A stretch of DNA of 64,000 bases from the NCBI GenBank assembly GCA_965204295.1, contig OZ241973.1, forward strand, positions 2,294,001 through 2,358,000, written 5' to 3'. Position numbers and translations under genes: made by a program. The stretch comes from JAWKWH01 sp965204295 (GTDB lineage: Bacteria > Pseudomonadota > Alphaproteobacteria > Rhizobiales > Rhizobiaceae). Position 1 is the stretch's first letter. Each line of letters begins with the position of its first letter. The notes under the pieces were generated by a model. The model was given only the letters and a program-made list of their open reading frames with translations. It made no database searches and was not told where the DNA came from. Below, in pieces: positions 12,401 through 27,400 of the stretch.

Positions 12401-15400
12401 CGACGGCGCGCTTGGCGCGGGCGGCGCCTGCGCGATTTCCGTCGATGTGACGTCCGCGGTTGCGGGAAGCTATAGCAACGGCCCGGAGGTCGTGACCTCG
12501 TCGCTGGGCGACAGCACGCCGGTGCAGGCGACGCTGACGGTGAACGCGGCGGATGCGCCGGTCTTTTCCAAGGCGTTTTCGCCGCCGGCGGTCGATCCGG
12601 GCAGGGTGTCGACGCTGACGTTCACGATCGACAATGGGGCCAACCTGATTGATGTCGGGTCGCTGGCCTTCACCGATGCCTTCCCGTCCGGTCTTGTCGT
12701 GGCCGGGGCGCCCAACGGGTCGACGACCTGCGGCGGGACGTTTGCGCCCGGGGCGTCGGATGTCTCGCTTGCCTTTGCCGGCGGCGCTGTCGCGGCCGGG
12801 GTAAGTTGTACGATTTCCGTCGATGTGACCTCCGCGGTTGCGGGAAGCTACCCGAACACGTCGGGCGCTCTGACGTCGGACGTACCGGATGCCGCGCCGC
12901 CCGCTTTGGCGACGCTGACGGTCGATGAAGCGCCGCTGATCGTCTTGATGGAGTTCTCGCCTTCGACGATCGCCCAGGGCGGGGTGTCAAGGTTGAGCTA
13001 TGGTCTGCGCAACGGCGCGGCGGTCGGGGCGACGTCGATTTCGCTGTCCGACACGCTGCCGGCCGATGTGGTTGTGGCGGACGTACCGGACGCATCGACG
13101 ACCTGCGGCGGCGGGACGGTGACGGCGGGCGGTGACACGGTCGCCTTTGCCGACGGCGCGCTTGGCGCGGCCGGGGTAAGTTGTACGATTTCCGTCGATG
13201 TGACGTCCGCGGTTGCGGGAAGCTATAGCAACGGCCCGGAGGCCGTGACCTCGTCGCTTGGCGACAGCACGCCGGTGCAGGCGACGCTGACGGTGAACGC
13301 GGCGGATGCGCCGGTCTTTACCAAGGAGTTTTCGCCGGACACGATAGCTCCGGGCGGGATTTCCAGGCTGACGTTCACGATCGACAATGGGGCCAACCTG
13401 ATTGATGTCGGGTCGCTGGCCTTCACCGATGCCTTCCCGTCCGGTCTTGTCGTGGCCGGGGCGCCCAACGGGTCGACGACCTGCGGCGGGACGTTTGCGC
13501 CCGGGGCGTCGGATGTCTCGCTTGCCTTTGCCGGCGGCGCTGTTGCGGCCGGGGTAAGTTGTACGATTTCCGTCGATGTGACCTCCGCGGTTGCGGGAAG
13601 CTACCCGAACACGTCGGGCGCTCTGACGTCGGACGTACCGGATGCCGCGCCGCCCGCTTTGGCGACGCTGACGGTCGATGAAGCGCCGCTGGTCGTCTTG
13701 ATGGAGTTTACGCCTTCGACGATCGCCCAGGGCGGGGTGTCAAGGTTGAGCTATGGTCTGCGCAACGGCGCGGCGGTCGAGGCGACGTCGATTTCGCTGT
13801 CCGACACGCTGCCGGCCGATGTGGCGGTGGCGGGCGTACCGGACGCATCGACGACCTGCGGCGGCGGGACGGTGACGGCGGCTGCGGGCGGTGACACGAT
13901 CGCCTTTGCCGACGGCGCGCTTGGCGCGGGCGGCGCCTGCGCGATTTCCGTCGATGTGACGTCCGCGGTTGCGGGAAGCTATAGCAACGGCCCGGAGGCC
14001 GTGACCTCGTCGCTTGGCGACAGCACGCCGGTGCAGGCGACGCTGACGGTGAACGCGGCGGATGCGCCGGTCTTTTCCAAGGCGTTTTCGCCGGACACGA
14101 TAGCTCCGGGCGGGATTTCCAGGCTGACGTTCACGATCGACAATGGGGCCAACCTGATTGATGTCGGGTCGCTGGCCTTCACCGATGCCTTCCCGTCCGG
14201 TCTTGTCGTGGCCGGGGCGCCCAACGGGTCGACGACCTGCGGCGGGACGTTTGCGCCCGGGGCGTCGGATGTCTCGCTTGCCTTTGCCGGCGGCGCTGTT
14301 GCGGCCGGGGTAAGTTGTACGATTTCCGTCGATGTGACCTCCGCGGTTGCGGGAAGCTACCCGAACACGTCGGGCGCTCTGACGTCGGACGTACCGGATG
14401 CCGCGCCGCCCGCTTTGGCGACGCTGACGGTGAACGCGGCGGATGCGCCGGTCTTTTCCAAGGCGTTTTCGCCGGACACGATAGCTCCGGGCGGGATTTC
14501 CAGGCTGACGTTCACGATCGACAATGGGGCCAACCTGATTGATGTCGGGTCGCTGGCCTTCACCGACGCCTTCCCGGCTGGTCTTGTCGTGGCCGGGGCG
14601 CCCAACGGGTCGACGACCTGCGGCGGGACGTTTGCGCCCGGGGCGTCGGATGTCTCGCTTGCCTTTGCCGGCGGCGCTGTTGCGGCCGGGGTAAGTTGTA
14701 CGATTTCCGTCGATGTGACCTCCGCGGTTGCGGGAAGCTACCCGAACACGTCGGGCGCTCTGACGTCGGACGTACCGGATGCCGCGCCGCCCGCTTTGGC
14801 GACGCTGACGGTCGATGAAGCGCCGCTGGTCGTCTTGATGGAGTTCTCGCCTTCGACGATCGCCCAGGGCGGGGTGTCAAGGTTGAGCTATGGTCTGCGC
14901 AACGGCGCGGCGGTCGGGGCGACGTCGATTTCGCTGTCCGACACGCTGCCGGCCGATGTGGTTGTGGCGGACGTACCGGACGCATCGACGACCTGCGGCG
15001 GCGGGACGGTGACGGCGGGCGGCGACACGATCGCCTTTGCCGACGGTGAGCTTGCGGCCGGGGTAAGTTGTACGATTTCCGTCGATGTGACGTCCGCGGT
15101 TGCGGGAAGCTATAGCAACGGCCCGGAGAGCGTGACCTCGTCGCTGGGCGACAGCACCGCCGCGCCGGCGACGCTGACGGTGAACGCGGCGGATGCGCCC
15201 GGCTTTTCCAAGGAGTTTTCGCCGGACACGATAGCTCCGGGCGGGATTTCCAGGCTGACGTTCACGATCGACAATGGGGCCAACGCCATCGAAGCCGCCG
15301 ATCTCGCCTTTACCGACGCCTTCCCGGCTGGTCTTGTCGTGGCCGATACGCCCAACGGGTCGACGACCTGCGGCGGGACGTTCGCCCCGGTTGCGGGCGG

Positions 15401-18400
15401 CAACACGCTCGCCTTCGCCGGCGGCGCTGTCGCGGCCGGGGACGCCTGCGCGATTTCCGTTGACGTGACCTCCGCGGTTGCGGGAAGCTACCCGAACACG
15501 TCGGGCGAACTGACGTCGGACCTGCCGGATGCCGCGCCGCCCGCTTTGGCGACGCTGACGGTCGATGAAGCGCCGCTGGTCGTCTTGATGTCGTTTACGC
15601 CTTCGACGATCGCCCAGGGCGGGATCTCAAGGTTGAGCTATGAGTTGAACAACGATGCGGCGGTCGGGGCGACGTCGATTTCGCTGTCCGACACGCTGCC
15701 CGCCGATGTGGTTGTGGCGGACGCACCGGACGCGGCGACGACCTGCGCCGGCGGCGTTCTGACAGCCCCGGCGGGCGGCGACACGGTCGCCTTTGCCGAC
15801 GGCGCGCTTGGCGCGGGCGGCGCCTGCGCGATTTCCGTCGATGTGACGTCCGCGGTTGCGGGAAGCTATAGCAACGGCCCGGAGGTCGTGACCTCGTCGC
15901 TGGGCGACAGCACGCCGGTGCAGGCGACGCTGACGGTGAACGCGGCGGATGCGCCGGTCTTTTCCAAGGCGTTTTCGCCGCCGGCGGTCGATCCGGGCAG
16001 GGTGTCGACGCTGACGTTCACGATCGACAATGGGGCCAACCTGATTGATGTCGGGTCGCTGGCCTTCACCGATGCCTTCCCGTCCGGTCTTGTCGTGGCC
16101 GGGGCGCCCAACGGGTCGACGACCTGCGGCGGGACGTTTGCGCCCGGGGCGTCGGATGTCTCGCTTGCCTTTGCCGGCGGCGCTGTCGCGGCCGGGGTAA
16201 GTTGTACGATTTCCGTCGATGTGACCTCCGCGGTTGCGGGAAGCTACCCGAACACGTCGGGCGCTCTGACGTCGGACGTACCGGATGCCGCGCCGCCCGC
16301 TTTGGCGACGCTGACGGTCGATGAAGCGCCGCTGATCGTCTTGATGGAGTTCTCGCCTTCGACGATCGCCCAGGGCGGGGTGTCAAGGTTGAGCTATGGT
16401 CTGCGCAACGGCGCGGCGGTCGGGGCGACGTCGATTTCGCTGTCCGACACGCTGCCCGCCGATGTGGTTGTGGCGGACGTACCGGACGCATCGACGACCT
16501 GCGGCGGCGGGACGGTGACGGCGGGCGGTGACACGGTCGCCTTTGCCGACGGCGCGCTTGGCGCGGCCGGGGTAAGTTGTACGATTTCCGTCGATGTGAC
16601 GTCCGCGGTTGCGGGAAGCTATAGCAACGGCCCGGAGGCCGTGACCTCGTCGCTTGGCGACAGCACGCCGGTGCAGGCGACGCTGACGGTGAACGCGGCG
16701 GATGCGCCGGTCTTTTCCAAGGAGTTTTCGCCGGACACGATAGCTCCGGGCGGGATTTCCAGGCTGACGTTCACGATCGACAATGGGGCCAACCTGATTG
16801 ATGTCGGGTCGCTGGCCTTCACCGATGCCTTCCCGTCCGGTCTTGTCGTGGCCGGGGCGCCCAACGGGTCGACGACCTGCGGCGGGACGTTTGCGCCCGG
16901 GGCGTCGGATGTCTCGCTTGCCTTTGCCGGCGGCGCTGTTGCGGCCGGGGTAAGTTGTACGATTTCCGTCGATGTGACCTCCGCGGTTGCGGGAAGCTAC
17001 CCGAACACGTCGGGCGCTCTGACGTCGGACGTACCGGATGCCGCGCCGCCCGCTTTGGCGACGCTGACGGTGAACGCGGCGGATGCGCCGGTCTTTTCCA
17101 AGGCGTTTTCGCCGGACACGATAGCTCCGGGCGGGATTTCCAGGCTGACGTTCACGATCGACAATGGGGCCAACCTGATTGATGTCGGGTCGCTGGCCTT
17201 CACCGACGCCTTCCCGGCTGGTCTTGTCGTGGCCGGGGCGCCCAACGGGTCGACGACCTGCGGCGGGACGTTTGCGCCCGGGGCGTCGGATGTCTCGCTT
17301 GCCTTTGCCGGCGGCGCTGTTGCGGCCGGGGTAAGTTGTACGATTTCCGTCGATGTGACCTCCGCGGTTGCGGGAAGCTACCCGAACACGTCGGGCGCTC
17401 TGACGTCGGACGTACCGGATGCCGCGCCGCCCGCTTTGGCGACGCTGACGGTCGATGAAGCGCCGCTGGTCGTCTTGATGGAGTTCTCGCCTTCGACGAT
17501 CGCCCAGGGCGGGGTGTCAAGGTTGAGCTATGGTCTGCGCAACGGCGCGGCGGTCGGGGCGACGTCGATTTCGCTGTCCGACACGCTGCCGGCCGATGTG
17601 GTTGTGGCGGACGTACCGGACGCATCGACGACCTGCGGCGGCGGGACGGTGACGGCGGGCGGCGACACGATCGCCTTTGCCGACGGTGAGCTTGCGGCCG
17701 GGGTAAGTTGTACGATTTCCGTCGATGTGACGTCCGCGGTTGCGGGAAGCTATAGCAACGGCCCGGAGAGCGTGACCTCGTCGCTGGGCGACAGCACCGC
17801 CGCGCCGGCGACGCTGACGGTGAACGCGGCGGATGCGCCCGGCTTTTCCAAGGAGTTTTCGCCGGACACGATAGCTCCGGGCGGGATTTCCAGGCTGACG
17901 TTCACGATCGACAATGGGGCCAACGCCATCGAAGCCGCCGATCTCGCCTTTACCGACGCCTTCCCGGCTGGTCTTGTCGTGGCCGATACGCCCAACGGGT
18001 CGACGACCTGCGGCGGGACGTTCGCCCCGGTTGCGGGCGGCAACACGCTCGCCTTCGCCGGCGGCGCTGTCGCGGCCGGGGACGCCTGCGCGATTTCCGT
18101 TGACGTGACCTCCGCGGTTGCGGGAAGCTACCCGAACACGTCGGGCGAACTGACGTCGGACCTGCCGGATGCCGCGCCGCCCGCTTTGGCGACGCTGACG
18201 GTCGATGAAGCGCCGCTGGTCGTCTTGATGTCGTTTACGCCTTCGACGATCGCCCAGGGCGGGATCTCAAGGTTGAGCTATGAGTTGAACAACGATGCGG
18301 CGGTCGGGGCGACGTCGATTTCGCTGTCCGACACGCTGCCCGCCGATGTGGTTGTGGCGGACGCACCGGACGCGGCGACGACCTGCGCCGGCGGCGTTCT

Positions 18401-21400
18401 GACAGCCCCGGCGGGCGGCGACACGGTCGCCTTTGCCGACGGCGCGCTTGGCGCGGGCGGCGCCTGCGCGATTTCCGTCGATGTGACGTCCGCGGTTGCG
18501 GGAAGCTATAGCAACGGCCCGGAGGTCGTGACCTCGTCGCTGGGCGACAGCACGCCGGTGCAGGCGACGCTGACGGTGAACGCGGCGGATGCGCCGGTCT
18601 TTTCCAAGGCGTTTTCGCCGCCGGCGGTCGATCCGGGCAGGGTGTCGACGCTGACGTTCACGATCGACAATGGGGCCAACCTGATTGATGTCGGGTCGCT
18701 GGCCTTCACCGATGCCTTCCCGTCCGGTCTTGTCGTGGCCGGGGCGCCCAACGGGTCGACGACCTGCGGCGGGACGTTTGCGCCCGGGGCGTCGGATGTC
18801 TCGCTTGCCTTTGCCGGCGGCGCTGTCGCGGCCGGGGTAAGTTGTACGATTTCCGTCGATGTGACCTCCGCGGTTGCGGGAAGCTACCCGAACACGTCGG
18901 GCGCTCTGACGTCGGACGTACCGGATGCCGCGCCGCCCGCTTTGGCGACGCTGACGGTCGATGAAGCGCCGCTGATCGTCTTGATGGAGTTCTCGCCTTC
19001 GACGATCGCCCAGGGCGGGGTGTCAAGGTTGAGCTATGGTCTGCGCAACGGCGCGGCGGTCGGGGCGACGTCGATTTCGCTGTCCGACACGCTGCCGGCC
19101 GATGTGGTTGTGGCGGACGTACCGGACGCATCGACGACCTGCGGCGGCGGGACGGTGACGGCGGGCGGTGACACGGTCGCCTTTGCCGACGGCGCGCTTG
19201 GCGCGGCCGGGGTAAGTTGTACGATTTCCGTCGATGTGACGTCCGCGGTTGCGGGAAGCTATAGCAACGGCCCGGAGGCCGTGACCTCGTCGCTTGGCGA
19301 CAGCACGCCGGTGCAGGCGACGCTGACGGTGAACGCGGCGGATGCGCCGGTCTTTACCAAGGAGTTTTCGCCGGACACGATAGCTCCGGGCGGGATTTCC
19401 AGGCTGACGTTCACGATCGACAATGGGGCCAACCTGATTGATGTCGGGTCGCTGGCCTTCACCGATGCCTTCCCGTCCGGTCTTGTCGTGGCCGGGGCGC
19501 CCAACGGGTCGACGACCTGCGGCGGGACGTTTGCGCCCGGGGCGTCGGATGTCTCGCTTGCCTTTGCCGGCGGCGCTGTTGCGGCCGGGGTAAGTTGTAC
19601 GATTTCCGTCGATGTGACCTCCGCGGTTGCGGGAAGCTACCCGAACACGTCGGGCGCTCTGACGTCGGACGTACCGGATGCCGCGCCGCCCGCTTTGGCG
19701 ACGCTGACGGTCGATGAAGCGCCGCTGGTCGTCTTGATGGAGTTTACGCCTTCGACGATCGCCCAGGGCGGGGTGTCAAGGTTGAGCTATGGTCTGCGCA
19801 ACGGCGCGGCGGTCGAGGCGACGTCGATTTCGCTGTCCGACACGCTGCCGGCCGATGTGGCGGTGGCGGGCGTACCGGACGCATCGACGACCTGCGGCGG
19901 CGGGACGGTGACGGCGGCTGCGGGCGGTGACACGATCGCCTTTGCCGACGGCGCGCTTGGCGCGGGCGGCGCCTGCGCGATTTCCGTCGATGTGACGTCC
20001 GCGGTTGCGGGAAGCTATAGCAACGGCCCGGAGGCCGTGACCTCGTCGCTTGGCGACAGCACGCCGGTGCAGGCGACGCTGACGGTGAACGCGGCGGATG
20101 CGCCGGTCTTTTCCAAGGCGTTTTCGCCGGACACGATAGCTCCGGGCGGGATTTCCAGGCTGACGTTCACGATCGACAATGGGGCCAACCTGATTGATGT
20201 CGGGTCGCTGGCCTTCACCGATGCCTTCCCGTCCGGTCTTGTCGTGGCCGGGGCGCCCAACGGGTCGACGACCTGCGGCGGGACGTTTGCGCCCGGGGCG
20301 TCGGATGTCTCGCTTGCCTTTGCCGGCGGCGCTGTTGCGGCCGGGGTAAGTTGTACGATTTCCGTCGATGTGACCTCCGCGGTTGCGGGAAGCTACCCGA
20401 ACACGTCGGGCGCTCTGACGTCGGACGTACCGGATGCCGCGCCGCCCGCTTTGGCGACGCTGACGGTGAACGCGGCGGATGCGCCGGTCTTTTCCAAGGC
20501 GTTTTCGCCGGACACGATAGCTCCGGGCGGGATTTCCAGGCTGACGTTCACGATCGACAATGGGGCCAACCTGATTGATGTCGGGTCGCTGGCCTTCACC
20601 GACGCCTTCCCGGCTGGTCTTGTCGTGGCCGGGGCGCCCAACGGGTCGACGACCTGCGGCGGGACGTTTGCGCCCGGGGCGTCGGATGTCTCGCTTGCCT
20701 TTGCCGGCGGCGCTGTTGCGGCCGGGGTAAGTTGTACGATTTCCGTCGATGTGACCTCCGCGGTTGCGGGAAGCTACCCGAACACGTCGGGCGCTCTGAC
20801 GTCGGACGTACCGGATGCCGCGCCGCCCGCTTTGGCGACGCTGACGGTCGATGAAGCGCCGCTGGTCGTCTTGATGGAGTTCTCGCCTTCGACGATCGCC
20901 CAGGGCGGGGTGTCAAGGTTGAGCTATGGTCTGCGCAACGGCGCGGCGGTCGGGGCGACGTCGATTTCGCTGTCCGACACGCTGCCGGCCGATGTGGTTG
21001 TGGCGGACGTACCGGACGCATCGACGACCTGCGGCGGCGGGACGGTGACGGCGGGCGGCGACACGATCGCCTTTGCCGACGGTGAGCTTGCGGCCGGGGT
21101 AAGTTGTACGATTTCCGTCGATGTGACGTCCGCGGTTGCGGGAAGCTATAGCAACGGCCCGGAGAGCGTGACCTCGTCGCTGGGCGACAGCACCGCCGCG
21201 CCGGCGACGCTGACGGTGAACGCGGCGGATGCGCCCGGCTTTTCCAAGGAGTTTTCGCCGGACACGATAGCTCCGGGCGGGATTTCCAGGCTGACGTTCA
21301 CGATCGACAATGGGGCCAACGCCATCGAAGCCGCCGATCTCGCCTTTACCGACGCCTTCCCGGCTGGTCTTGTCGTGGCCGATACGCCCAACGGGTCGAC

Positions 21401-24400
21401 GACCTGCGGCGGGACGTTCGCCCCGGTTGCGGGCGGCAACACGCTCGCCTTCGCCGGCGGCGCTGTCGCGGCCGGGGACGCCTGCGCGATTTCCGTTGAC
21501 GTGACCTCCGCGGTTGCGGGAAGCTACCCGAACACGTCGGGCGAACTGACGTCGGACCTGCCGGATGCCGCGCCGCCCGCTTTGGCGACGCTGACGGTCG
21601 ATGAAGCGCCGCTGGTCGTCTTGATGTCGTTTACGCCTTCGACGATCGCCCAGGGCGGGATCTCAAGGTTGAGCTATGAGTTGAACAACGATGCGGCGGT
21701 CGGGGCGACGTCGATTTCGCTGTCCGACACGCTGCCCGCCGATGTGGTTGTGGCGGACGCACCGGACGCGGCGACGACCTGCGCCGGCGGCGTTCTGACA
21801 GCCCCGGCGGGCGGCGACACGGTCGCCTTTGCCGACGGCGCGCTTGGCGCGGGCGGCGCCTGCGCGATTTCCGTCGATGTGACGTCCGCGGTTGCGGGAA
21901 GCTATAGCAACGGCCCGGAGGTCGTGACCTCGTCGCTTGGCGACAGCACGCCGGTGCAGGCGACGCTGACGGTGAACGCGGCGGATGCGCCGGTCTTTTC
22001 CAAGGCGTTTTCGCCGCCGGCGGTCGATCCGGGCAGGGTGTCGACGCTGACGTTCACGATCGACAATGGGGCCAACCTGATTGATGTCGGGTCGCTGGCC
22101 TTCACCGATGCCTTCCCGTCCGGTCTTGTCGTGGCCGGGGCGCCCAACGGGTCGACGACCTGCGGCGGGACGTTTGCGCCCGGGGCGTCGGATGTCTCGC
22201 TTGCCTTTGCCGGCGGCGCTGTTGCGGCCGGGGTAAGTTGTACGATTTCCGTCGATGTGACCTCCGCGGTTGCGGGAAGCTACCCGAACACGTCGGGCGC
22301 TCTGACGTCGGACGTACCGGATGCCGCGCCGCCCGCTTTGGCGACGCTGACGGTCGATGAAGCGCCGCTGATCGTCTTGATGGAGTTCTCGCCTTCGACG
22401 ATCGCCCAGGGCGGGGTGTCAAGGTTGAGCTATGGTCTGCGCAACGGCGCGGCGGTCGGGGCGACGTCGATTTCGCTGTCCGACACGCTGCCGGCCGATG
22501 TGGTTGTGGCGGACGTACCGGACGCATCGACGACCTGCGGCGGCGGGACGGTGACGGCGGGCGGTGACACGGTCGCCTTTGCCGACGGCGCGCTTGGCGC
22601 GGCCGGGGTAAGTTGTACGATTTCCGTCGATGTGACGTCCGCGGTTGCGGGAAGCTATAGCAACGGCCCGGAGGCCGTGACCTCGTCGCTTGGCGACAGC
22701 ACGCCGGTGCAGGCGACGCTGACGGTGAACGCGGCGGATGCGCCGGTCTTTTCCAAGGAGTTTTCGCCGGACACGATAGCTCCGGGCGGGATTTCCAGGC
22801 TGACGTTCACGATCGACAATGGGGCCAACCTGATTGATGTCGGGTCGCTGGCCTTCACCGATGCCTTCCCGTCCGGTCTTGTCGTGGCCGGGGCGCCCAA
22901 CGGGTCGACGACCTGCGGCGGGACGTTTGCGCCCGGGGCGTCGGATGTCTCGCTTGCCTTTGCCGGCGGCGCTGTTGCGGCCGGGGTAAGTTGTACGATT
23001 TCCGTCGATGTGACCTCCGCGGTTGCGGGAAGCTACCCGAACACGTCGGGCGCTCTGACGTCGGACGTACCGGATGCCGCGCCGCCCGCTTTGGCGACGC
23101 TGACGGTCGATGAAGCGCCGCTGGTCGTCTTGATGGAGTTTACGCCTTCGACGATCGCCCAGGGCGGGGTGTCAAGGTTGAGCTATGGTCTGCGCAACGG
23201 CGCGGCGGTCGAGGCGACGTCGATTTCGCTGTCCGACACGCTGCCGGCCGATGTGGCGGTGGCGGGCGTACCGGACGCATCGACGACCTGCGGCGGCGGG
23301 ACGGTGACGGCGGCTGCGGGCGGTGACACGATCGCCTTTGCCGACGGCGCGCTTGGCGCGGGCGGCGCCTGCGCGATTTCCGTCGATGTGACGTCCGCGG
23401 TTGCGGGAAGCTATAGCAACGGCCCGGAGGCCGTGACCTCGTCGCTTGGCGACAGCACGCCGGTGCAGGCGACGCTGACGGTGAACGCGGCGGATGCGCC
23501 GGTCTTTTCCAAGGCGTTTTCGCCGGACACGATAGCTCCGGGCGGGATTTCCAGGCTGACGTTCACGATCGACAATGGGGCCAACCTGATTGATGTCGGG
23601 TCGCTGGCCTTCACCGATGCCTTCCCGTCCGGTCTTGTCGTGGCCGGGGCGCCCAACGGGTCGACGACCTGCGGCGGGACGTTTGCGCCCGGGGCGTCGG
23701 ATGTCTCGCTTGCCTTTGCCGGCGGCGCTGTTGCGGCCGGGGTAAGTTGTACGATTTCCGTCGATGTGACCTCCGCGGTTGCGGGAAGCTACCCGAACAC
23801 GTCGGGCGCTCTGACGTCGGACGTACCGGATGCCGCGCCGCCCGCTTTGGCGACGCTGACGGTGAACGCGGCGGATGCGCCGGTCTTTTCCAAGGCGTTT
23901 TCGCCGGACACGATAGCTCCGGGCGGGATTTCCAGGCTGACGTTCACGATCGACAATGGGGCCAACCTGATTGATGTCGGGTCGCTGGCCTTCACCGACG
24001 CCTTCCCGGCTGGTCTTGTCGTGGCCGGGGCGCCCAACGGGTCGACGACCTGCGGCGGGACGTTTGCGCCCGGGGCGTCGGATGTCTCGCTTGCCTTTGC
24101 CGGCGGCGCTGTTGCGGCCGGGGTAAGTTGTACGATTTCCGTCGATGTGACCTCCGCGGTTGCGGGAAGCTACCCGAACACGTCGGGCGCTCTGACGTCG
24201 GACGTACCGGATGCCGCGCCGCCCGCTTTGGCGACGCTGACGGTCGATGAAGCGCCGCTGGTCGTCTTGATGGAGTTCTCGCCTTCGACGATCGCCCAGG
24301 GCGGGGTGTCAAGGTTGAGCTATGGTCTGCGCAACGGCGCGGCGGTCGGGGCGACGTCGATTTCGCTGTCCGACACGCTGCCGGCCGATGTGGTTGTGGC

Positions 24401-27400
24401 GGACGTACCGGACGCATCGACGACCTGCGGCGGCGGGACGGTGACGGCGGGCGGCGACACGATCGCCTTTGCCGACGGTGAGCTTGCGGCCGGGGTAAGT
24501 TGTACGATTTCCGTCGATGTGACGTCCGCGGTTGCGGGAAGCTATAGCAACGGCCCGGAGAGCGTGACCTCGTCGCTGGGCGACAGCACCGCCGCGCCGG
24601 CGACGCTGACGGTGAACGCGGCGGATGCGCCCGGCTTTTCCAAGGAGTTTTCGCCGGACACGATAGCTCCGGGCGGGATTTCCAGGCTGACGTTCACGAT
24701 CGACAATGGGGCCAACGCCATCGAAGCCGCCGATCTCGCCTTTACCGACGCCTTCCCGGCTGGTCTTGTCGTGGCCGATACGCCCAACGGGTCGACGACC
24801 TGCGGCGGGACGTTCGCCCCGGTTGCGGGCGGCAACACGCTCGCCTTCGCCGGCGGCGCTGTCGCGGCCGGGGACGCCTGCGCGATTTCCGTTGACGTGA
24901 CCTCCGCGGTTGCGGGAAGCTACCCGAACACGTCGGGCGAACTGACGTCGGACCTGCCGGATGCCGCGCCGCCCGCTTTGGCGACGCTGACGGTCGATGA
25001 AGCGCCGCTGGTCGTCTTGATGTCGTTTACGCCTTCGACGATCGCCCAGGGCGGGATCTCAAGGTTGAGCTATGAGTTGAACAACGATGCGGCGGTCGGG
25101 GCGACGTCGATTTCGCTGTCCGACACGCTGCCCGCCGATGTGGTTGTGGCGGACGCACCGGACGCGGCGACGACCTGCGCCGGCGGCGTTCTGACAGCCC
25201 CGGCGGGCGGCGACACGGTCGCCTTTGCCGACGGCGCGCTTGGCGCGGGCGGCGCCTGCGCGATTTCCGTCGATGTGACGTCCGCGGTTGCGGGAAGCTA
25301 TAGCAACGGCCCGGAGGTCGTGACCTCGTCGCTGGGCGACAGCACGCCGGTGCAGGCGACGCTGACGGTGAACGCGGCGGATGCGCCGGTCTTTTCCAAG
25401 GCGTTTTCGCCGCCGGCGGTCGATCCGGGCAGGGTGTCGACGCTGACGTTCACGATCGACAATGGGGCCAACCTGATTGATGTCGGGTCGCTGGCCTTCA
25501 CCGATGCCTTCCCGTCCGGTCTTGTCGTGGCCGGGGCGCCCAACGGGTCGACGACCTGCGGCGGGACGTTTGCGCCCGGGGCGTCGGATGTCTCGCTTGC
25601 CTTTGCCGGCGGCGCTGTCGCGGCCGGGGTAAGTTGTACGATTTCCGTCGATGTGACCTCCGCGGTTGCGGGAAGCTACCCGAACACGTCGGGCGCTCTG
25701 ACGTCGGACGTACCGGATGCCGCGCCGCCCGCTTTGGCGACGCTGACGGTCGATGAAGCGCCGCTGATCGTCTTGATGGAGTTCTCGCCTTCGACGATCG
25801 CCCAGGGCGGGGTGTCAAGGTTGAGCTATGGTCTGCGCAACGGCGCGGCGGTCGGGGCGACGTCGATTTCGCTGTCCGACACGCTGCCGGCCGATGTGGT
25901 TGTGGCGGACGTACCGGACGCATCGACGACCTGCGGCGGCGGGACGGTGACGGCGGGCGGTGACACGGTCGCCTTTGCCGACGGCGCGCTTGGCGCGGCC
26001 GGGGTAAGTTGTACGATTTCCGTCGATGTGACGTCCGCGGTTGCGGGAAGCTATAGCAACGGCCCGGAGGCCGTGACCTCGTCGCTTGGCGACAGCACGC
26101 CGGTGCAGGCGACGCTGACGGTGAACGCGGCGGATGCGCCGGTCTTTTCCAAGGAGTTTTCGCCGGACACGATAGCTCCGGGCGGGATTTCCAGGCTGAC
26201 GTTCACGATCGACAATGGGGCCAACCTGATTGATGTCGGGTCGCTGGCCTTCACCGATGCCTTCCCGTCCGGTCTTGTCGTGGCCGGGGCGCCCAACGGG
26301 TCGACGACCTGCGGCGGGACGTTTGCGCCCGGGGCGTCGGATGTCTCGCTTGCCTTTGCCGGCGGCGCTGTTGCGGCCGGGGTAAGTTGTACGATTTCCG
26401 TCGATGTGACCTCCGCGGTTGCGGGAAGCTACCCGAACACGTCGGGCGCTCTGACGTCGGACGTACCGGATGCCGCGCCGCCCGCTTTGGCGACGCTGAC
26501 GGTCGATGAAGCGCCGCTGGTCGTCTTGATGGAGTTTACGCCTTCGACGATCGCCCAGGGCGGGGTGTCAAGGTTGAGCTATGGTCTGCGCAACGATGCG
26601 GCGGTCGAGGCGACGTCGATTTCGCTGTCCGACACGCTGCCGGCCGATGTGGCGGTGGCGGGCGTACCGGACGCATCGACGACCTGCGGCGGCGGGACGG
26701 TGACGGCGGCTGCGGGCGGTGACACGATCGCCTTTGCCGACGGCGCGCTTGGCGCGGGCGGCGCCTGCGCGATTTCCGTCGATGTGACGTCCGCGGTTGC
26801 GGGAAGCTATAGCAACGGCCCGGAGGCCGTGACCTCGTCGCTTGGCGACAGCACGCCGGTGCAGGCGACGCTGACGGTGAACGCGGCGGATGCGCCGGTC
26901 TTTTCCAAGGCGTTTTCGCCGGACACGATAGCTCCGGGCGGGATTTCCAGGCTGACGTTCACGATCGACAATGGGGCCAACCTGATTGATGTCGGGTCGC
27001 TGGCCTTCACCGATGCCTTCCCGTCCGGTCTTGTCGTGGCCGGGGCGCCCAACGGGTCGACGACCTGCGGCGGGACGTTTGCGCCCGGGGCGTCGGATGT
27101 CTCGCTTGCCTTTGCCGGCGGCGCTGTTGCGGCCGGGGTAAGTTGTACGATTTCCGTCGATGTGACCTCCGCGGTTGCGGGAAGCTACCCGAACACGTCG
27201 GGCGCTCTGACGTCGGACGTACCGGATGCCGCGCCGCCCGCTTTGGCGACGCTGACGGTGAACGCGGCGGATGCGCCGGTCTTTTCCAAGGCGTTTTCGC
27301 CGGACACGATAGCTCCGGGCGGGATTTCCAGGCTGACGTTCACGATCGACAATGGGGCCAACCTGATTGATGTCGGGTCGCTGGCCTTCACCGACGCCTT

